A stretch of 64,000 nucleotides of DNA from Enoplosus armatus (GCF_043641665.1 NC_092190.1:14940048-15004047); one strand, 5' to 3'. Positions 25,532-41,191 are shown, counted from the stretch's first letter. A program made the numbers and translations. The notes: a model not told the origin generated them from the sequence alone.

Positions 25532-28500
25532 GTGAGACCTCAGTTCCTATAAACTCACTGTTCACAAAGGGCAGAGTTTATCCTGTTCTCACACAGACTA
25601 GATTTATGCTTGCGCTGGGTTGTTTACATGTGTTCCCATGAGCATTGGTGTGTAGGATGCTGACACTCTGTTGTGTCCAGTGATCAAAGATGATGTCGCC
25701 GAGCATTTGCTACTGGAAAGAAAATGTGCAGTTTCATGAATGTGTCCATTCTTTGTGACTATAAAGGACTCAGTTCTTTCACCGTTGTGTTCAAAGGCAG
25801 CCCTTCCCACATGAGTTGCATAATGGATGCATAATCAGATTTTTAACATAGTCTCAAAATGTCAGTTTGCATTGTATGGGCCAGTTCATTTTTATTTTTT
25901 TCATTTTACTGCGTTCTGCAGCTTCTTTTTGTGGAGATTTTCAAGGCACAAAAATCCCCTTTTGTGTTGTTAGTTTTGCCCAAATATTTCCTAAAGAAAG
26001 AATTTCATCTTCCAATCGGTCAGTAAGATATTTGTGTAAGATTTAATGATAGAAAACATGCCAGTCTCTTAAACACTGCAGTGGCTTTATCACTGTGTAT
26101 AAGAGCTAATTGGTGGGAGGCCTTAGAGCCTCATGTCTTGGGTAAAGAGAGAGGACACAGCGGTTGAGTGAGTAACCGGATTAAGAGCTCAGACATTGGG
26201 GTTTGAACAGGGGAAGGAGGGGGACTCTTCATGGTTGTTTTCAGTCACTCTGAGTGATCTACTGTAATCTGCTGGGATAAGGTGCATAAGTAGGACTGAC
26301 AGGTGCACAAAATCACATACTGTACATATAAGACAATCTGGGGCTGTGCTACTTTTTCAAGGCAGCACACAGTAGTATGGTTTTGGTTGTAGTTATTTCA
26401 ACATTTTGTCTGAGATTTGATTTTAAATGGTAGACTTCATGATGTTACATTAGCAAAAGTTTATCAGGGGCCATAATGGTACAAAAGCCATTAGTGGAGG
26501 TAATATGGAGTAATATTTTGATGACCAGGTACCAGTATTGTTGGTATCTGTATTGAACGCACATGCACACTGATTAACTTTCTCCTTTTCCATCTCTTAT
26601 CTTGCTAATCTGCAGTGGCTGGTTTACATCTGGTCACACTACGTGTCTGACCACTCCATGTCTGATTGTGAAGAACCAGTAGTAATGTGAGCAAAATCAT
26701 TTTCATACTGCCAGACCTGTCATTCAATACAATGTGGCATGATTGGATGGTGTAAGCCGTATTCAAACATACAGTAAGTATGTAGCCCATGTACAGACCA
26801 ACAGTTCCAATATATACAAAACTTTGGAAGTAATACATGGAAAACATGCAAAAACCACGTTGATAAATGGCTAGTCTGACTCACCGGATGTAGGCTCTTG
26901 GGATAAATCAGCCGGCGACTATTTCAGTCAGAAATCTCCTCCCCTTTGCTATCTGCGTGTTACCATTTTGCAAGGACTTGGCGTCGCCCAAGACGATTGT
27001 GATTGGTTTAAAGAAATACAAACAAGCCAGAGCGTTTTTTCCCCTATCCCAGAATGATAATGGGTTGAGCCAGACCTGTGGGAAGTGTGGAGATAGGTCT
27101 GGCTATGTGAGACTAATAAATGGCTGACATTAAAGCTCTTCTCCGATGTATTTTTGTCAGTCAGTCTGTCGATCCACCGTGTTGCTCCAGACTGAAATAT
27201 TTCAACAGCTATTGGATGGATTGCTATTGAACGGATTGCCATAAAATTTGCTTCAGACATTCATGGTCCCCCTCAGCATGGATTGTAATCACTAAGGTGA
27301 CTTTTCATCTAGCATCATCATCATCATCAGGTCACCATTTATAGTTTGGTTTAGAACCAAATACCTGCAAAACTAGTGACATTCCCATCAGCCTCAGCTA
27401 TACTTTGTGTTTATAGTGCTAATTAGCAAATGTTAGCATGAACATGCATGAACGTGGTAAACATTATACCTGCTAAACATCAGTATATTATAAGCACCGC
27501 TGTGCCCAAGTACAGCCTCTTAGTCTTGCTTTTAAGTAATCAGTAAAAGTGATTTACCATTTAAACTATAGAATAACTGAGATGTCAGCCTATCTGCTAC
27601 TGTCTCTGCTTCGGTTTTCTCTCTTTTATGTCCCTCCCTTCCTCCAAATCTTCCATCATTGCCTGTCTTTCTCTGACTCACTCTTCACTATCTATTCTTG
27701 TTTTTGTCTGCGTATCTGTGACTAATACCTCTTTTTCTCTTTCAGTTTCTTTCCCATTCTTTCCACCTCTCTATTTCTACTTTGCATGTGTTCTCTGACC
27801 CCGTCTGTCCTTCTTCCTCTGCGTAACTGTGTCAAGGTTACTGAGATAGGGAGAGAGATTGGAGAGAGGCAGAGGAATAACAAACAGAATCATTAATGTG
27901 AGATAGCCCTCATGAGTGTGCTGGTTGTAGAGACATAAAATTTTAGCTTGTTATAATCAAACCTCCTCCAGCCTTCCATTTTAGGCCTCCGCAAGGCCAC
28001 GAGGAAGCTTGTGGAAAGCAAAAGTGATTTTGATATTTTCTCAATTGACGGACTTTACTTGATACTACACACTGCGAGTGATTAGGAGGCCGATTAATCA
28101 CATGAAGGCTCATTAGTTTGGAGAGCATCATCAGGCACACACAGGCTTAATCTGTTTTCTAAACGTCTCTCTCTCATCCTCTCAGTGCGCTTGGAATACG
28201 TTTTCCATATTAATAAAGCTTTGTTTTGTTAAGTATGCTCAGAGACTTTGGTGTAATATTTTGAGACGTGTGAATGAGCACTTTTTATGGGTGCTGCAGA
28301 GCAGACACTGCTGTTTACTTCGTCAGTGATGAATAATGGGGGAAAGTGTGACCTTTCTTGGTAGTTTTGTTGCTGTTACAGTTGTTGTTTATACCTTGAG
28401 TATTTCATTTTCTCAAGTGGATGATGCCTAAGACTATTTAGCCCTTTCATTGCACTCGGTTCTCTGTAGAATACAAATCTCAGCTCTTGTGTAACTTTGG

Positions 28501-30329
28501 CGATCCTGTCGAAGGAACAGACATTTCTGGGAGCTTGGCAGATGAACTGGAATGTGTTCATTTTGAATGATCCTTACCTTTGCTTTGAAGTTGTTCCCGT
28601 TTGGGCTATTTTTGCCGAGACCAACTGCTCACAGTTGCCTCAAGGGAGAGACAGTCAAATCATCAGTGCCTGAGTTTGAGTCCAAGCATTAATAACTTAA
28701 GCACACACTACACTTTTCTTTTGGCTAGACTATTTCAGTTTGTGTATGTATTGTGTGAAAGTATAAATAAAAGTATTTTTGCACATTATTTTGAAGCAAC
28801 ATCTTCAAGCAGGAATACCAGTATCAGTTAGGTAATATGTAAATGCACTGACACACAGAAATCTCTCGCATCTTGAACATCCATATTTTTGAGGACTATA
28901 ATTCAACATACATAAGATGTAAAAGTTCTTATAGCTACCTAGTTCTCTAGCAATACCTGTTGTACATTCTGTTATTTTTTGTATAGTTTATAACATAAAT
29001 ACTTCTTTTAAAAACAAGCATCGCTCATCCTAACAACTTCCATCTCCATTAAAATCATCTGGCCATCCCACTGGCTTATATATACTCTCACCAGTATGTA
29101 TAAGTAGAATAATGTATCATCAGCCTATCATCTAAATCCTGCAGTCTTCCATTACCAACAGCCCCATGTCTTTGTCCACTGTTGTGACGCTGCCCTGTCT
29201 TGACCTGTCAAACACAGACACCTCCTCAGCGTCGGAAGACGAGGGCTCGCTGCGCCGGCAGGGACGTCTGGCCACCTCCACGCCCTACCAGGGCCACGGC
29301 CACCCAGCCGTTGAGCACTGGTTTAACCGTGTCATCCAGGGTTCGTCCACCTCATCCTCCGCGTCATCCACCTCATCCCACCCGGGAGGGAGATCCGTCA
29401 CCACCACCAACACCACTGCCCACGCAGCCCTCAACGCCAACGCCGCAGCTACCGCATTGGCCGACCTAATGGCACACACCCAGCTAGGTCAGTGACACAC
29501 ACGCAGTCGCACACGCCATCACATTTTGGTTGGCCGGTCTTCTATGTTCTTGTCCCCTTTTAATTGATGCAGCGCTTTCATCCAGTTAGTCCAGAGGTGA
29601 ATACGTTTTGCTCAACGTTAATCAAACTCTTCATGCTGCGCGGAGAATTGTAAAAATTAGTGTAGTGTGGTTGCGAGCTGAAATAGGAAGGTGTTAACTA
29701 GAGAGATAATGATAATGTTTTCATGTCAAGCAAGGAAACAGTATATACAGAGGTTTAAAATTGTTTTCACTGTTCAAGTGTGCTGGTAGAAGAATCCTGA
29801 TTTAAGTTTCATACTTTAAGAAGCCTGCAGAAGGAGATGTCTGTATGGTTTTGAAATCCTCCATCTAAATATATACATGAATCAGAGTCTGCAGACATTT
29901 TTTTACTTTTTCCATTGTTTTACATTTGCTGATATCAGCAGACGTGTGGTGCGTTCCATTATTGCCAGCCAATCAGAATTTCTGTCATCTCAAAGGTGAC
30001 ATCTTAACCTGCATTATGTTGCTCCAACTGTTTTTCTCAGACAGCGGTGTCTCACACATCTGCTGCAGCCGAGGCCATATCTCCCTCCAGATACACAAAA
30101 GCCCTTGATGAGGCAAGACAAAGAGAACCAGCAACAGAGTTTTAATTCAAGTCTCTATAATTAGTCGTCCACGTCTGCCATCTCGCCGTCATTCAGTCAT
30201 GTGAAAACTTCCCTGTCAAAGCTATTCGTTCCACGTTGCCATGCGAGTGTCACAAGCTAGTTAATGAGATTCAGTGGATTTATCTCCGTCCGTCTCTCCT
30301 CAGCCGCAAAGTGAGATGGTGTCTTGCTT

Positions 30330-30424
<95 letters not shown>

Positions 30425-33400
30425 CAGACTTGTTGCTGGCAGAACGATATCCTATTAGGATGGAGCTGTCTGATTTCTGCCCAGCTTGTCTCCCCTCAAG
30501 GTTGCTGTCATAAAGTAGCAGCGGTGACTGGTGGTGAATGGAGCTGTAAATACATCTCCCATATTATCCCGTTCCTTGGCCCCTCAAACTCTGGTCCTGT
30601 CTGTCGTCAGTCTTCACTTCAGCAATAGACAATGACTAGCTGGCCATCATACATGAGCATATTTTAGGGTAATGTGGATGCCAATGACAAAACATGACCT
30701 TTGGTTTTGAAATCACATGTGTGTTATTTGTAGTGAATGCAATTCATGTATTAAATATTTGGTGCTTTGGTGGGGAACCTCAGCTCTCAGGGTGCAGTTC
30801 TCCATAACCATGATTTACAGCAGTTGTTTTGGTTCCAACAACACAGTGTTGCCATTGCACTTTAGTGTTAAAAGCACCTATACTCCCTGGCCACTTTATT
30901 AGGTACACCTGTAAAATCTAATGCAATCCAATACAACAGCTGGGCCATAAATTCCACCTTTACAAAGGTGATAATGTTCAGCTTTGACTGAATGGAGAGG
31001 TATTATTTTAGCTATATGTTTATTATAGCATATAGTTGTAGCATGGCCAGGCGTTTTCGTGTTTTCCACCAGGGTTACTGATTTGGTTTGAAGAAGTCTT
31101 GGCATTGTGTTATTAACTGATCTGTGAAACTTCATCCTTTTTAGAGTTAAACACAAGAAGGGAGGGACAAATGGAGGCCGCCACAATGTCCTCAGGCTTT
31201 CGTGTTAATCATACTACACAGACATCTTGTTCTCTCTGGATACGTTACTCGCTGAGGGGAATGTATCAGCTCAATAGAATCATTCATTCATTATCATGGC
31301 AGGTTGTGAAAGTGGAGGTAAAATGTGAAATCTCTCCACTTGCAGATGACTTTTAGCCTCTCACTCAAATTCCTGCGCTGTCAGATCAGTTTGTTTGCAA
31401 GCTCATGAAGTAGATTTTCATTTAGCAACGATAGCCCGAAGTAGGCCTGGCGTTTGACCTTTTCACCCCGACACCCCACTCATCACAGATAACCACTCGG
31501 CGCCCCCCGACGTGACGGGGCTGTCAGAGCGCTCCTCGCTTCATGCGGAGCGGCCCCAGGTGGCCTCAGTGCGAGGCGTTTCCCGCGGCTACAACCACCA
31601 CACCAGCGTCATGGAGACTGCAGATGGTGAGTTTCCTGCTCACACACACATAAACACAGTCACCTCCCTTTCCCTTTCTCCCCTGCTGTCTGTCCCTCTG
31701 TCTTCTCCTTAGTCAGTCTGCCTGTCAGACTGGCACAAGCTGCTGACTGACCCTCTTGTGTTGCCATGGTAACACTGCACCTTTCCACCCCCCCACCCCC
31801 CAAAAAAAGCACCTTGTTCCTGCCTTAATGCTAAGTATTTAATTGACACTAGTAACAACACATTTATTAATGATTTATTATTTTTGAGTCTTAAAAAGGC
31901 AAAGGAAAGTCTTCGAGTCAGGGTTGTAAACCAGATCATTAGAGGTGATTCTTGTGCTCGGTTCTTGTCAGTGCATAAAATTAACAGCCTCCAAACATCA
32001 GTCATCACTCAAACAGCACAGTCTAGTATGCACCCAATAATGCCAGCAGTTTCCAGATGGGCCATCGCAGATATTGACATAAATGCTGTGCAGTGTAGAG
32101 ATTGCATGTGTCATTTCAGTGCATAAAATGTAAATTTAGCTGGTAATTTGTTTGTGGTATTAAATCAATTTAGGGTTAGGGTTGATGTGTAACAAAAAAT
32201 GTTTTTACAGTATAGGTTAGTATAAGTTTATTGACTTCAGAGAGTTGCCATAGATCAATCTGTCTGACCAGCTGAAATGCTGCTTTGAATTAATGTCCAA
32301 TGTGTTAATAAGCCAGCAGCCAGAAAGCTGGAACACAGTTTGAGCAGAGCTTTACCTTCCTGCCATCCATCCTCTGCCATTAAGAATGGGTGCGTTGTCT
32401 GGGTTTTCGCTGCTAATGAATGCTAAACCAACACACCTGGCTGACCCATAAAGGGGAAGGGATTTGTTAAATCTATGGATTTTTTAAAAGATGTAAACGG
32501 TGTCATTTTTATCCCTACTGTCTGGCTGTTTGATGTTCAAGATGTTTCACACCAACACCTCCTATGCAACTTTTCCCACATGGATCATTTAAAAAAATGC
32601 ACAAAATCAGCACAAAATCCTATCTTTGTTGTTATGGTGCAACAACAGCAGTCTGTGTCTGAGCGCCTCTTAAGCTTACTCTCACCTACGTCTGGCTGCT
32701 GGTAAATTTCTCTATCACACATTCACACACACACAAATTTAGCAGGACTGTTTCATTGACATCCTGATGTGTCTCTCCTCCAGGCTGTGAATGGAGAGGT
32801 GAAGGATCCCTCAGTTTAATGGATGGTATTTATAACTGTTCCTCCGACTCTTTGGCAGTCTGCTATATGTGCACTCTGCTGCGTGTGCATTTGTGTGTGT
32901 TTGTGTTTCTGCCTTCGCCGCCACTGTCAGGTCTAGCACTTTTCCAAACCGTGTGTTTTCCAAAAATATATGCAAAGCTACAGCAAGTTCAGTCATTAGA
33001 TTCTTGTGCGTATGTGTGTTTGTATAACTGAGTGTGTTGCAAAGGCTTTAGCATCTTCAAGCCATGCCTAACCTAAGTGCTTTTCAAATTGATGGTGTTG
33101 AAGCAGATTGTGTGAAAAGGCCTTTTTCTTGGCAGATGTAAGTTTTCATTCAGGGTTGTGAATAATTAGTCATGTTGACATATTGGTTTCTGCACTCACA
33201 CGAGACGCTAAGACTTGTCAGTTTATGTTTCTCACTACATTCTGTGACACGAGCCTGTTAGCCTGTAGCCACACAGCGGACTATCTAGCACTTTTGCCAT
33301 TTTGATAGCGACACATAGTTTGGTGTAGAAAGCATGCCACACAGTAACTTTGGTTCCATCTGTACTCGGATATTGACGCTGTATGTGTTGGTGTCTTAAT

Positions 33401-35596
33401 GGAGCATGCAGGCTGTGGTGCACAGACAGTGAGCCACACTGCCGCACTGGGTGACATGTTCCTTCATTATGATAAAAATTGTACTTTAATTTATTTTGAG
33501 TCAATCCAACATACACCTTCATGGTACCATAAATACTCACTAGAGCACCAAATGTGTATTAATCCCCTGCTGAAAACAAATGCAATGTTTCTTCCATTTT
33601 GACTATCAATGCCCTGCTGTTGTAGGAAATGACTTAACTAAAAATGAAACTATATAATTGTAAACCGCTTTTAAAGAATTACGTCTTCAGTAGGAACAAG
33701 TGAGCTTCGAGCAGACAGCCACAGACAGGATAGGGAATTCAAAAATATTAAGAGATAGACTAACACATTGTTGGTTTTGGTCTGTCCATGGGATTTGTTA
33801 GCAATAAGAAAAATGTAGAATAAGGCCAGTCTTGTTCTTTATCTCCATCTTTGTTATGTCTGGTAAATGCAATTCTGTTAACTGTTTACACTGAAAAGAC
33901 CTGGTTTGGCATTTCCCCCCCAAATTAAACTAGATCCAGTGTTTGCTACAGTAATTTAATGCTGTGGATGGATAAATTATGAAATTATGAAAACGTTAAT
34001 TATAGTCATCATCACAGAACGGCCCTGGTTGGCCTCTGATATTAATGAGTGGGTGGGGTTCAGGGCCCTCAGATGTTGTCCTGTGTGTCTGGGGCTATTT
34101 AATTGGCCCATCAGGTGCAGCGCTGACCCCCACACGTCTGCTCCCAGTACATCTGTCCCTACACAAGGAGGCAGAGTCTGTGTGAGCCAGGCTTATTATA
34201 GTAAGATAGATCAGGCAAGCTGCGTGCAGCTGTGGCCTTCGTCTCCTGTGGCTGTCTGGAATGTCTGACACAGACCACCCCTCCCAAACTAAGTATGAAT
34301 TCATATGGAGGAAATGATGTCCGGAGGATGATTATAGTCTGCACATACCCATGTCCAAAATGTGAGGGGAATCTAACTGGACACCTCGTCTCTTCTCTCA
34401 TCCTTAGTCTGTTGTTTCTCTCCTTTCCTGCTCCTTCATTCATGTTCTTATGTCTTTATAAAGGTCCATGTCTCGCCGGTTATGTTTTTCGAGTATTGTA
34501 TTTATGGTCCAGCTATTTCAACATTCTATATATTTTGACTTGACTGGGGTATAGTTGATTTTAGCCTCCCGCAATTATGAATTTTGCAGAGCGTATGTGG
34601 AACAGACACCTTTTGAGACACCTTGTGAATCACTTACTGCAGGGAGGACTTTTTTGTTGCTAGGCAGCAGGCGAGGAGGCTCCTCACTTTCTGATTTATT
34701 TAGCCTGTGAGGTTTGTCAGTGATTCTAGAGAGTATCTCCACTGAAAGTTTATAACCTTTGACCTCCAGGTGACTGTAGAGTACCTCGAGGTCCACTGCT
34801 TTGTTGTCTTGCTACAATGTGAGTGACGGCTGGTTGTCCTCTATGTCTCATTAGAGCACCACACTGACCTTTTCTCTTTTCTTTTCTTATCTGTCCTCCC
34901 CTCATCCATCCCTTTCTCCTTACTTCATCAATCAATCTGTCTACATTTATCTTTCTCTACTGTATCTCCTCCCATCTGCTCCATTACATTTATTTCCACC
35001 CCACATATTCTTCTCTTCCACGTCTGTATTTCTCTCCAAATCCTTGTCTTGCCATGTTTATTTCCCCCTACCCTTTTCTTTTCAACCCCTCCAATCTCAT
35101 TGTGTAGGTGTTCCAGTCAACAGTCGCGTCTCCTCCAAAATCCAGCAGCTGCTCAACACTCTGAAGAGACCAAAGCGACCACCGTTGCGAGAGTTCTTCG
35201 TTGACGACTTTGAGGAGCTTTTGGATGGTAAGCTGGCCTGAAAGTAATTACATTGCTTCTGTTAAATCAATAAATCATGAAAAAAGCATCCATCTTTCTG
35301 TGGTGTGATCAGCATACTGATCAGAGACTTCAGCAGCTAAAGGCTGTATTTGATACAAACACGTTGACAACCACATCAGCTTTAAGATTTTGTCTAATTT
35401 CTTTGTTTTCCAGCTTCAGTATTTGTTAAATATCCAATTCTTGTTGCAGCCATGATAAAAATGTCATGTTGACCCCACCACGCCTCACAAATAAACATTG
35501 GAGGCACACTTTTAGATCAGTGGTTGTTATTTTGTCTCTTGGTGGAGCTGCGACCACCAGGTGTGCTAAGAGAGCGGCTAGGGAACTGTGTACAGC

Positions 35597-35647
<51 letters not shown>

Positions 35648-38600
35648 TGGACCAGCCCTGTCTAACCATTTCCTCCATTCCATACAGCCCATCGTGGGTT
35701 TTGGGTGGTTCTCTGCCAGGCTGAATAAACACAATGAAAATGAATAAACAGCAGGAATAGTAATACATCAGCAGGTAATTTTAAAGCCTCCCTGACTTTG
35801 GCACAGAAACTGTGGCATGGCACACCTCGGTGGTCTGCTTGGTGTGAGCAGAAAAACACAGAGCTGAAATGGCAGCAGGCTCAACACTATCTGTTCCTGA
35901 TCGAGGTGTTTTATTTGGCGAGGGACATCTTGCCAGCTCAGTTAAACCGTTCTGAATTCCACTTATTATAGAGTTCAGGAGAGTCAAATCAAAGAGCGAG
36001 TAGGGTGCTTGAAGGAGGGGAAAGTGAAGGATGAAGAGAGAAACCAGTGCCGACAATAAGCCCTAGCTCCAAGTTTCTCAGGAATTGGTGTCTGAGGCAA
36101 CTAAAACTGATAAGGACAGAACACAGCTCACCTTTAATCCTCCAGCTTGTCCTCCTCCATCACTCCCATCTCATTGTCTTTCAATCCCCACACTTCTTTG
36201 ATTACCCTGCCTTGCTTTAGAGAGTTGTGTACTTCACAAATGTACCATTTCTTTGTAATTCACTCAACCAAAAACAGACAGAGCTTCTTTCTCCAATATC
36301 TCGGATGGCACCAGAATCCAGTTCTGCCTGGTTGCTCAAAATACCCATTGAACTACCCTCACACAATGCTCCACTCTCTTCCCCATGCATTTAGTCCAGC
36401 AGCCAGATCCCAACCAGCCAAAGCCAGAAGGCCAGCAGATGAGCCCCCTGGAAGGAGAGCTCCTTGGGGTGGCCAACAAGTGGCCTCCCTCCTTGCCCGC
36501 AGCCTTACAACGGTGGGGCACCACTCAGCCCAAGAGTCCCTGTCTGACTGGACTCGACAATGCTGGCAAGCCCGTCTACACACTCACCTATGGTAGGTGT
36601 CAACTTGTGGATGATTGGCCCAGAATTTACAATGGAGATGGAAAACAATATCACATCGTATTGTCGATTATTTGTAAGTTTCTTTGTACAAATAATGGAC
36701 AAGTGTCTCCATACCTTATTTTGTTATTCTCAGCCATTTTGTGTGTTTGTATGTTGGTATGTTCCCCTCTGTAGGAAAACTATGGACCCGCAGTCAGAAA
36801 CTGGCCTACACTCTTCTTAACAAGCTGAGCACCAGAAATGAGCCTTTGCTCATGCCTGGAGACAGAGTAAGTCACAAGATAAAACTGTGTTCAATGGTGG
36901 TCAGTTGTATGTTGCATTCCTTGTTGCATTTAAGGCATTTGGCTGAAAGACTAGAACGATATTCGGCAAGTGCAGAGTAAGCTCAGTTTCCTCAACCACC
37001 AGTATTAGCAATGACCAACAGTTAAAGTCTGGCGCTATAGTAGTACCAAGACTGTATTTCTCTGAACATGAAGTAGGGTTGAAGATTAAACGGTGGGGAA
37101 AGGAGCAAACTCAATATCACTGCCTCATTACTTGTGAGGGGAAGCAAATGTTTGGTTTCGGATCTTGATACTTGGCTGCGCACCATGCCCCTTGCCTTCC
37201 ACACTTGCGTAACATATCATATCATGACATATCGTGTCTGTGATGCACCTGCAGGTTGCACTTGTTTTCCCCAACAACGACCCGGTGACGTTCATGGTGG
37301 CCTTCTACGGCTGTCTCCTGGCAGAGCTGGTACCTGTGCCTATCGAAGTGCCACTGACCAGAAAGGTAAAGACAAATACAAAACACAGTCTCCTGGGAAT
37401 GTATGGACCTTTTTTGATATGCGCTGCTCTACATAACCAATAAAGTAGTAGTAAGTAGTAAGTAGTAAGTAAAGCAGTAGTGACCCCTGCTGGACATGTA
37501 ACCCCCTTAGTGAAGGAGAGACCAGATGTGCACAGTTGTTGTTTCAATGTAGGTTTGTTCCAATATCCCAGAATATCTGTAATATCTAACTTCTTGGTAA
37601 TGTGTTTATTACAACTGCAGAGCAGCATTATCCTTTAAATGTTCTACTTACAGAGTGTTGTAACGCATTGCAGTCTGCAGCACATCCGTCAGCTTAAACT
37701 GAACCAAATTCATCCACATTAGTTACACGGGCTGAATATTAATGCCTGTTCTTGATTGCCTTTTATAAGCATGCTGTTGGCAGACACTGTGCTGTAATTA
37801 ATGAGATTTGAGTGAGGTGAAATGATGTGTAATTCCAGTCAAAATATTAGATCACAGGCCAACTGTTCTCAGGAGTCAGAAACTCATTCGCTCACTCTGC
37901 CAACATTTTTCCTCCCTCTCTCTTTCTATCCCCTTTTTCTTCCTGTCTGCTTTAACTCCTACCCAGTATCTGTGCAGTATGGTTTGCTCAGCACGAGTCT
38001 AGCTGTAAGCTAATTTGCACAGCCAGTCAAATATGAGTGAGTGTGTGTCAGATCTTGGGCTCTATACCTGCTACGATCGGGCTTTGATGCTCTGTGGTAG
38101 AGTTTTTAATAGTGATGGGCCGTCACTCTGCTTTCTTACCTGCTGCTGCTTTGATGTACGATGCTCTGAGGTTTCTTCTTCTTTCTTTCTCTCCTGGTTA
38201 CAAATCCCACGTTCCCTCAGAGAATCTTTTCTCAAAGCTTTTATTGTTCTTAATAGTTGGTTGTTGTGTGACAGAGACTATTTGCCAAAGTTTGCCAGTA
38301 TGAACTTCAGTTTTTTATCTTCTTTCTCCCCCAGGATGCAGGAAGTCAACAGATTGGCTTTCTGTTGGGCAGCTGTGGCGTCACGTTGGCACTGACCACT
38401 GATGCTTGTCAGAAAGGCTTGCCCAAAGCACAAACGGGGGAGGTAGCCACTTTCAAAGGTACAGCCTGTTTTATTTTCATTTTGACTGCCTGTCTGTATA
38501 GTTTCATTTGGTTTCAACTGACTTCATGTCCCTGTCTCTGCAGGTTGGCCGCGGTTGCTGTGGTTTGTGACAGATGGAAAACATGTTGTGAAGCCTCCGA

Positions 38601-41124
38601 AAGACTGGCATCCTCCAGTACGGGAAGCCAGTAATGACATAGCCTACATAGAGGTAAGTGTAGTTTCACTGATGTTACCAACATAACAAAGATAGATTCA
38701 GTAGAATTTCATTTATATTTCATAGTTTTAAGATTTTTGAGTTAATAATCATTAGGTACTCTTCGTTTTCATATAATCTGTGTCTCAGTTTTTTGGAGTG
38801 AAACTGTTCAAATGTTTTTCCATGTTTCTCACATTCAGTATAAAACCAGCAAGGAAGGAAGCACCATGGGAATCACAGTGTCCCATTCAGCCATGCTGGC
38901 TCACTGTCACACCCTCACACAGGCCTGCGGCTATACTGAAGGTGAGGAGGACACTCACATTTACTACTAAGTATCCATACTTTGCTCTGTGTTTTCTATA
39001 TAATTTATTCATTCTTCTGACATGGAGAAAAGCATCCAGTTGGTGGTGTTAGCATGAGAGCTTCTAAACCAGCTTTAGTAATAATAAGAATGTAGGAATA
39101 TTCAAAAGAAATGTATACTTTGGGCTTGACGTGAATTGCTGTGTTGTTGTTTTTCTTATTTAAACTGCAGGCTAGATAATGCAGAGCACAATCATCATAT
39201 ATGCCTAGTTTGTAATCTGTAATATAGAAGTTCCCCTTGCTCCCCGTGGCTCACAGATCCCAGTAAAGTATAATTACAGTCTAGTTTGATAAATGCAGCT
39301 GCTCAGCTGATTGTGTTTTTTTCCGACCTGGGTCAGGTCTGCTTAAAAGGAAAGGGAACGTGAGGTGCCTCCTCTCCTCCAGTGTCCCAGTTTTGCTCTA
39401 AATAACTGCACCAGCAGCCCTAGAGACTCTCCAGGACTGTTTCTGAAATGTGGTTTGGTGCTTCACTCAATCCAATACTGCTACAATCAGGGATTACTCA
39501 ACATTGCCGAGCTTGTTGTGTGTTAAAAGTAATAGGATGGTGTGTTATTGCTCTAGTGAAGAATAGGAATGTTAGATTAAATGTCTGAAATCCTTTTTAC
39601 CCCCCTAATCTTGGCAAAATCTCCTTCTTGATTTGCAGCTGAGACCATAACCAACGTCTTAGACTTCAAGAGAGAAGCAGGATTATGGCATGGTGTTCTT
39701 ACTGTGAGTGGTCTTGGTCCTCTGGTAAATCTAATAGAAGGGTTATATAATTAGAAATAAAAGATGCTAAAAAAGTCTGATTCATCTGACTGACTTCCTC
39801 CCTATGAGGGCTTTATCAATATGTAAATGCATTCAAACTAATGAAGTCCTGATGGGCAGAAACATCTTGTCTCATAACTCAAGAGTTTGAAACCTGTAAA
39901 AAAAAATTCAGTTTCTTCTAACACATACTGAACCCAGCTTTGATTAACTGGTTACAAACATCCCGTGGAATTTACATACAGGTAATGTATGAGCTGCTGT
40001 TGCGCGCTTAAATTCTTAAAATGACACAGCTGTAGCACAAACATGTAGCAGTAAGTGATATTGTCTTGTCATGACTCGCAGCTTGTTGTTTACAGTGACA
40101 TTGTTTAGTTATGAGACACCTCTGACATATTTTGGTGCTTATGTGATGTTCTCATGGCAGAGTGTCATGAATCGGATGCACGTGATCAGCATTCCTTACT
40201 CCCTGATGAAAGTCAACCCCCTCTCCTGGATACAGAAGGTTCACACATACAAAGGTGAGGGTCAATCCACCTTGACATTTGTCACTTTTCACCACTGCTG
40301 CATCTCAGCCCTGTGAATAGGATAAACCAACCTAATTTTATCAAAATCGTAGGCTAATCCCATCTTTTGTTGCTATTTAGTATGGAAAATTCTAGTATTT
40401 ATTATATTGCATTGTATCATACTTACAAAGTAGCACACATACAGGACAGTATAGGTTTTTCACAACAAAGTACCCTGAGAAAATGCTTTGATATCTTGCT
40501 TGTGTAATAACAACATTGTTATTGTTTTTAGTGTCTGTAAACCTGAAAGAGCAATTTTGACTTCTGCTTCTCGTAAAAGATGTGACTCTCACTGCACATT
40601 TGACAGGGGTGGATGGATTACAGCAATAGTTTGTTGGACTCATTGATTTCTAGTTCAATTGTATTAGCCCAGTGGAGGTCGAGGATAGGAGGCCTGCTGC
40701 GCTGAATGAAATTCATCTCCTCTGGTCCGAGCTTTGCTGAGTCACCTGTTGGCAACTGCTGCCATTTGCTGTCAGATTTTGTGATCTGTGGTTGGCTGTC
40801 AAGCTGGATGACAGAGGTGTTGATTGGGCGATTGTACTGTGAACCTGTCTCTTTGTCTTTGTGTCCCCTGCACAGCACGGGTTGCAGTGGTGAAGTCAAG
40901 GGACATGCACTGGTCTCTGCTGGCCCAGAGAGACCAGAGAGACATCAGCCTGAGCTCGCTGCGCATGCTCATCGTAGCCGACGGAGCTAACCCATGTGAG
41001 TCCACCTGCACATTCTCATTTAATAGAATAACCTTATAAACACCCTGAAGCCACAAGAGATTAGCATTGATTTGTTTTATTTGTGTTTGCTGGTATATCT
41101 GCTGGACTGGCTATATATATATAC

Positions 41125-41191
<67 letters not shown>

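Larger units (their letters stand above)
25532..29217 (+). other. dip2c: dip2c intron 4
   Basis: 3.7 kb with a MITE (26872-27115) and, just after it, a dispersed repeat (27170-27535). The rest is pyrimidine-rich (27600-27830) or non-repetitive sequence. The 27940-28135 part has several ATTA/TAAT cores (gattaggaggccgattaatca) and could be regulatory. No gene is seen. Confidence 0.7.
29488..31488 (+). other. dip2c: dip2c intron 5
   Basis: 2.0 kb holding a 91-bp GT microsatellite at 30332-30422 and a dispersed-repeat fragment near 30886-31000. Nothing else is recognised. Confidence 0.7.
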
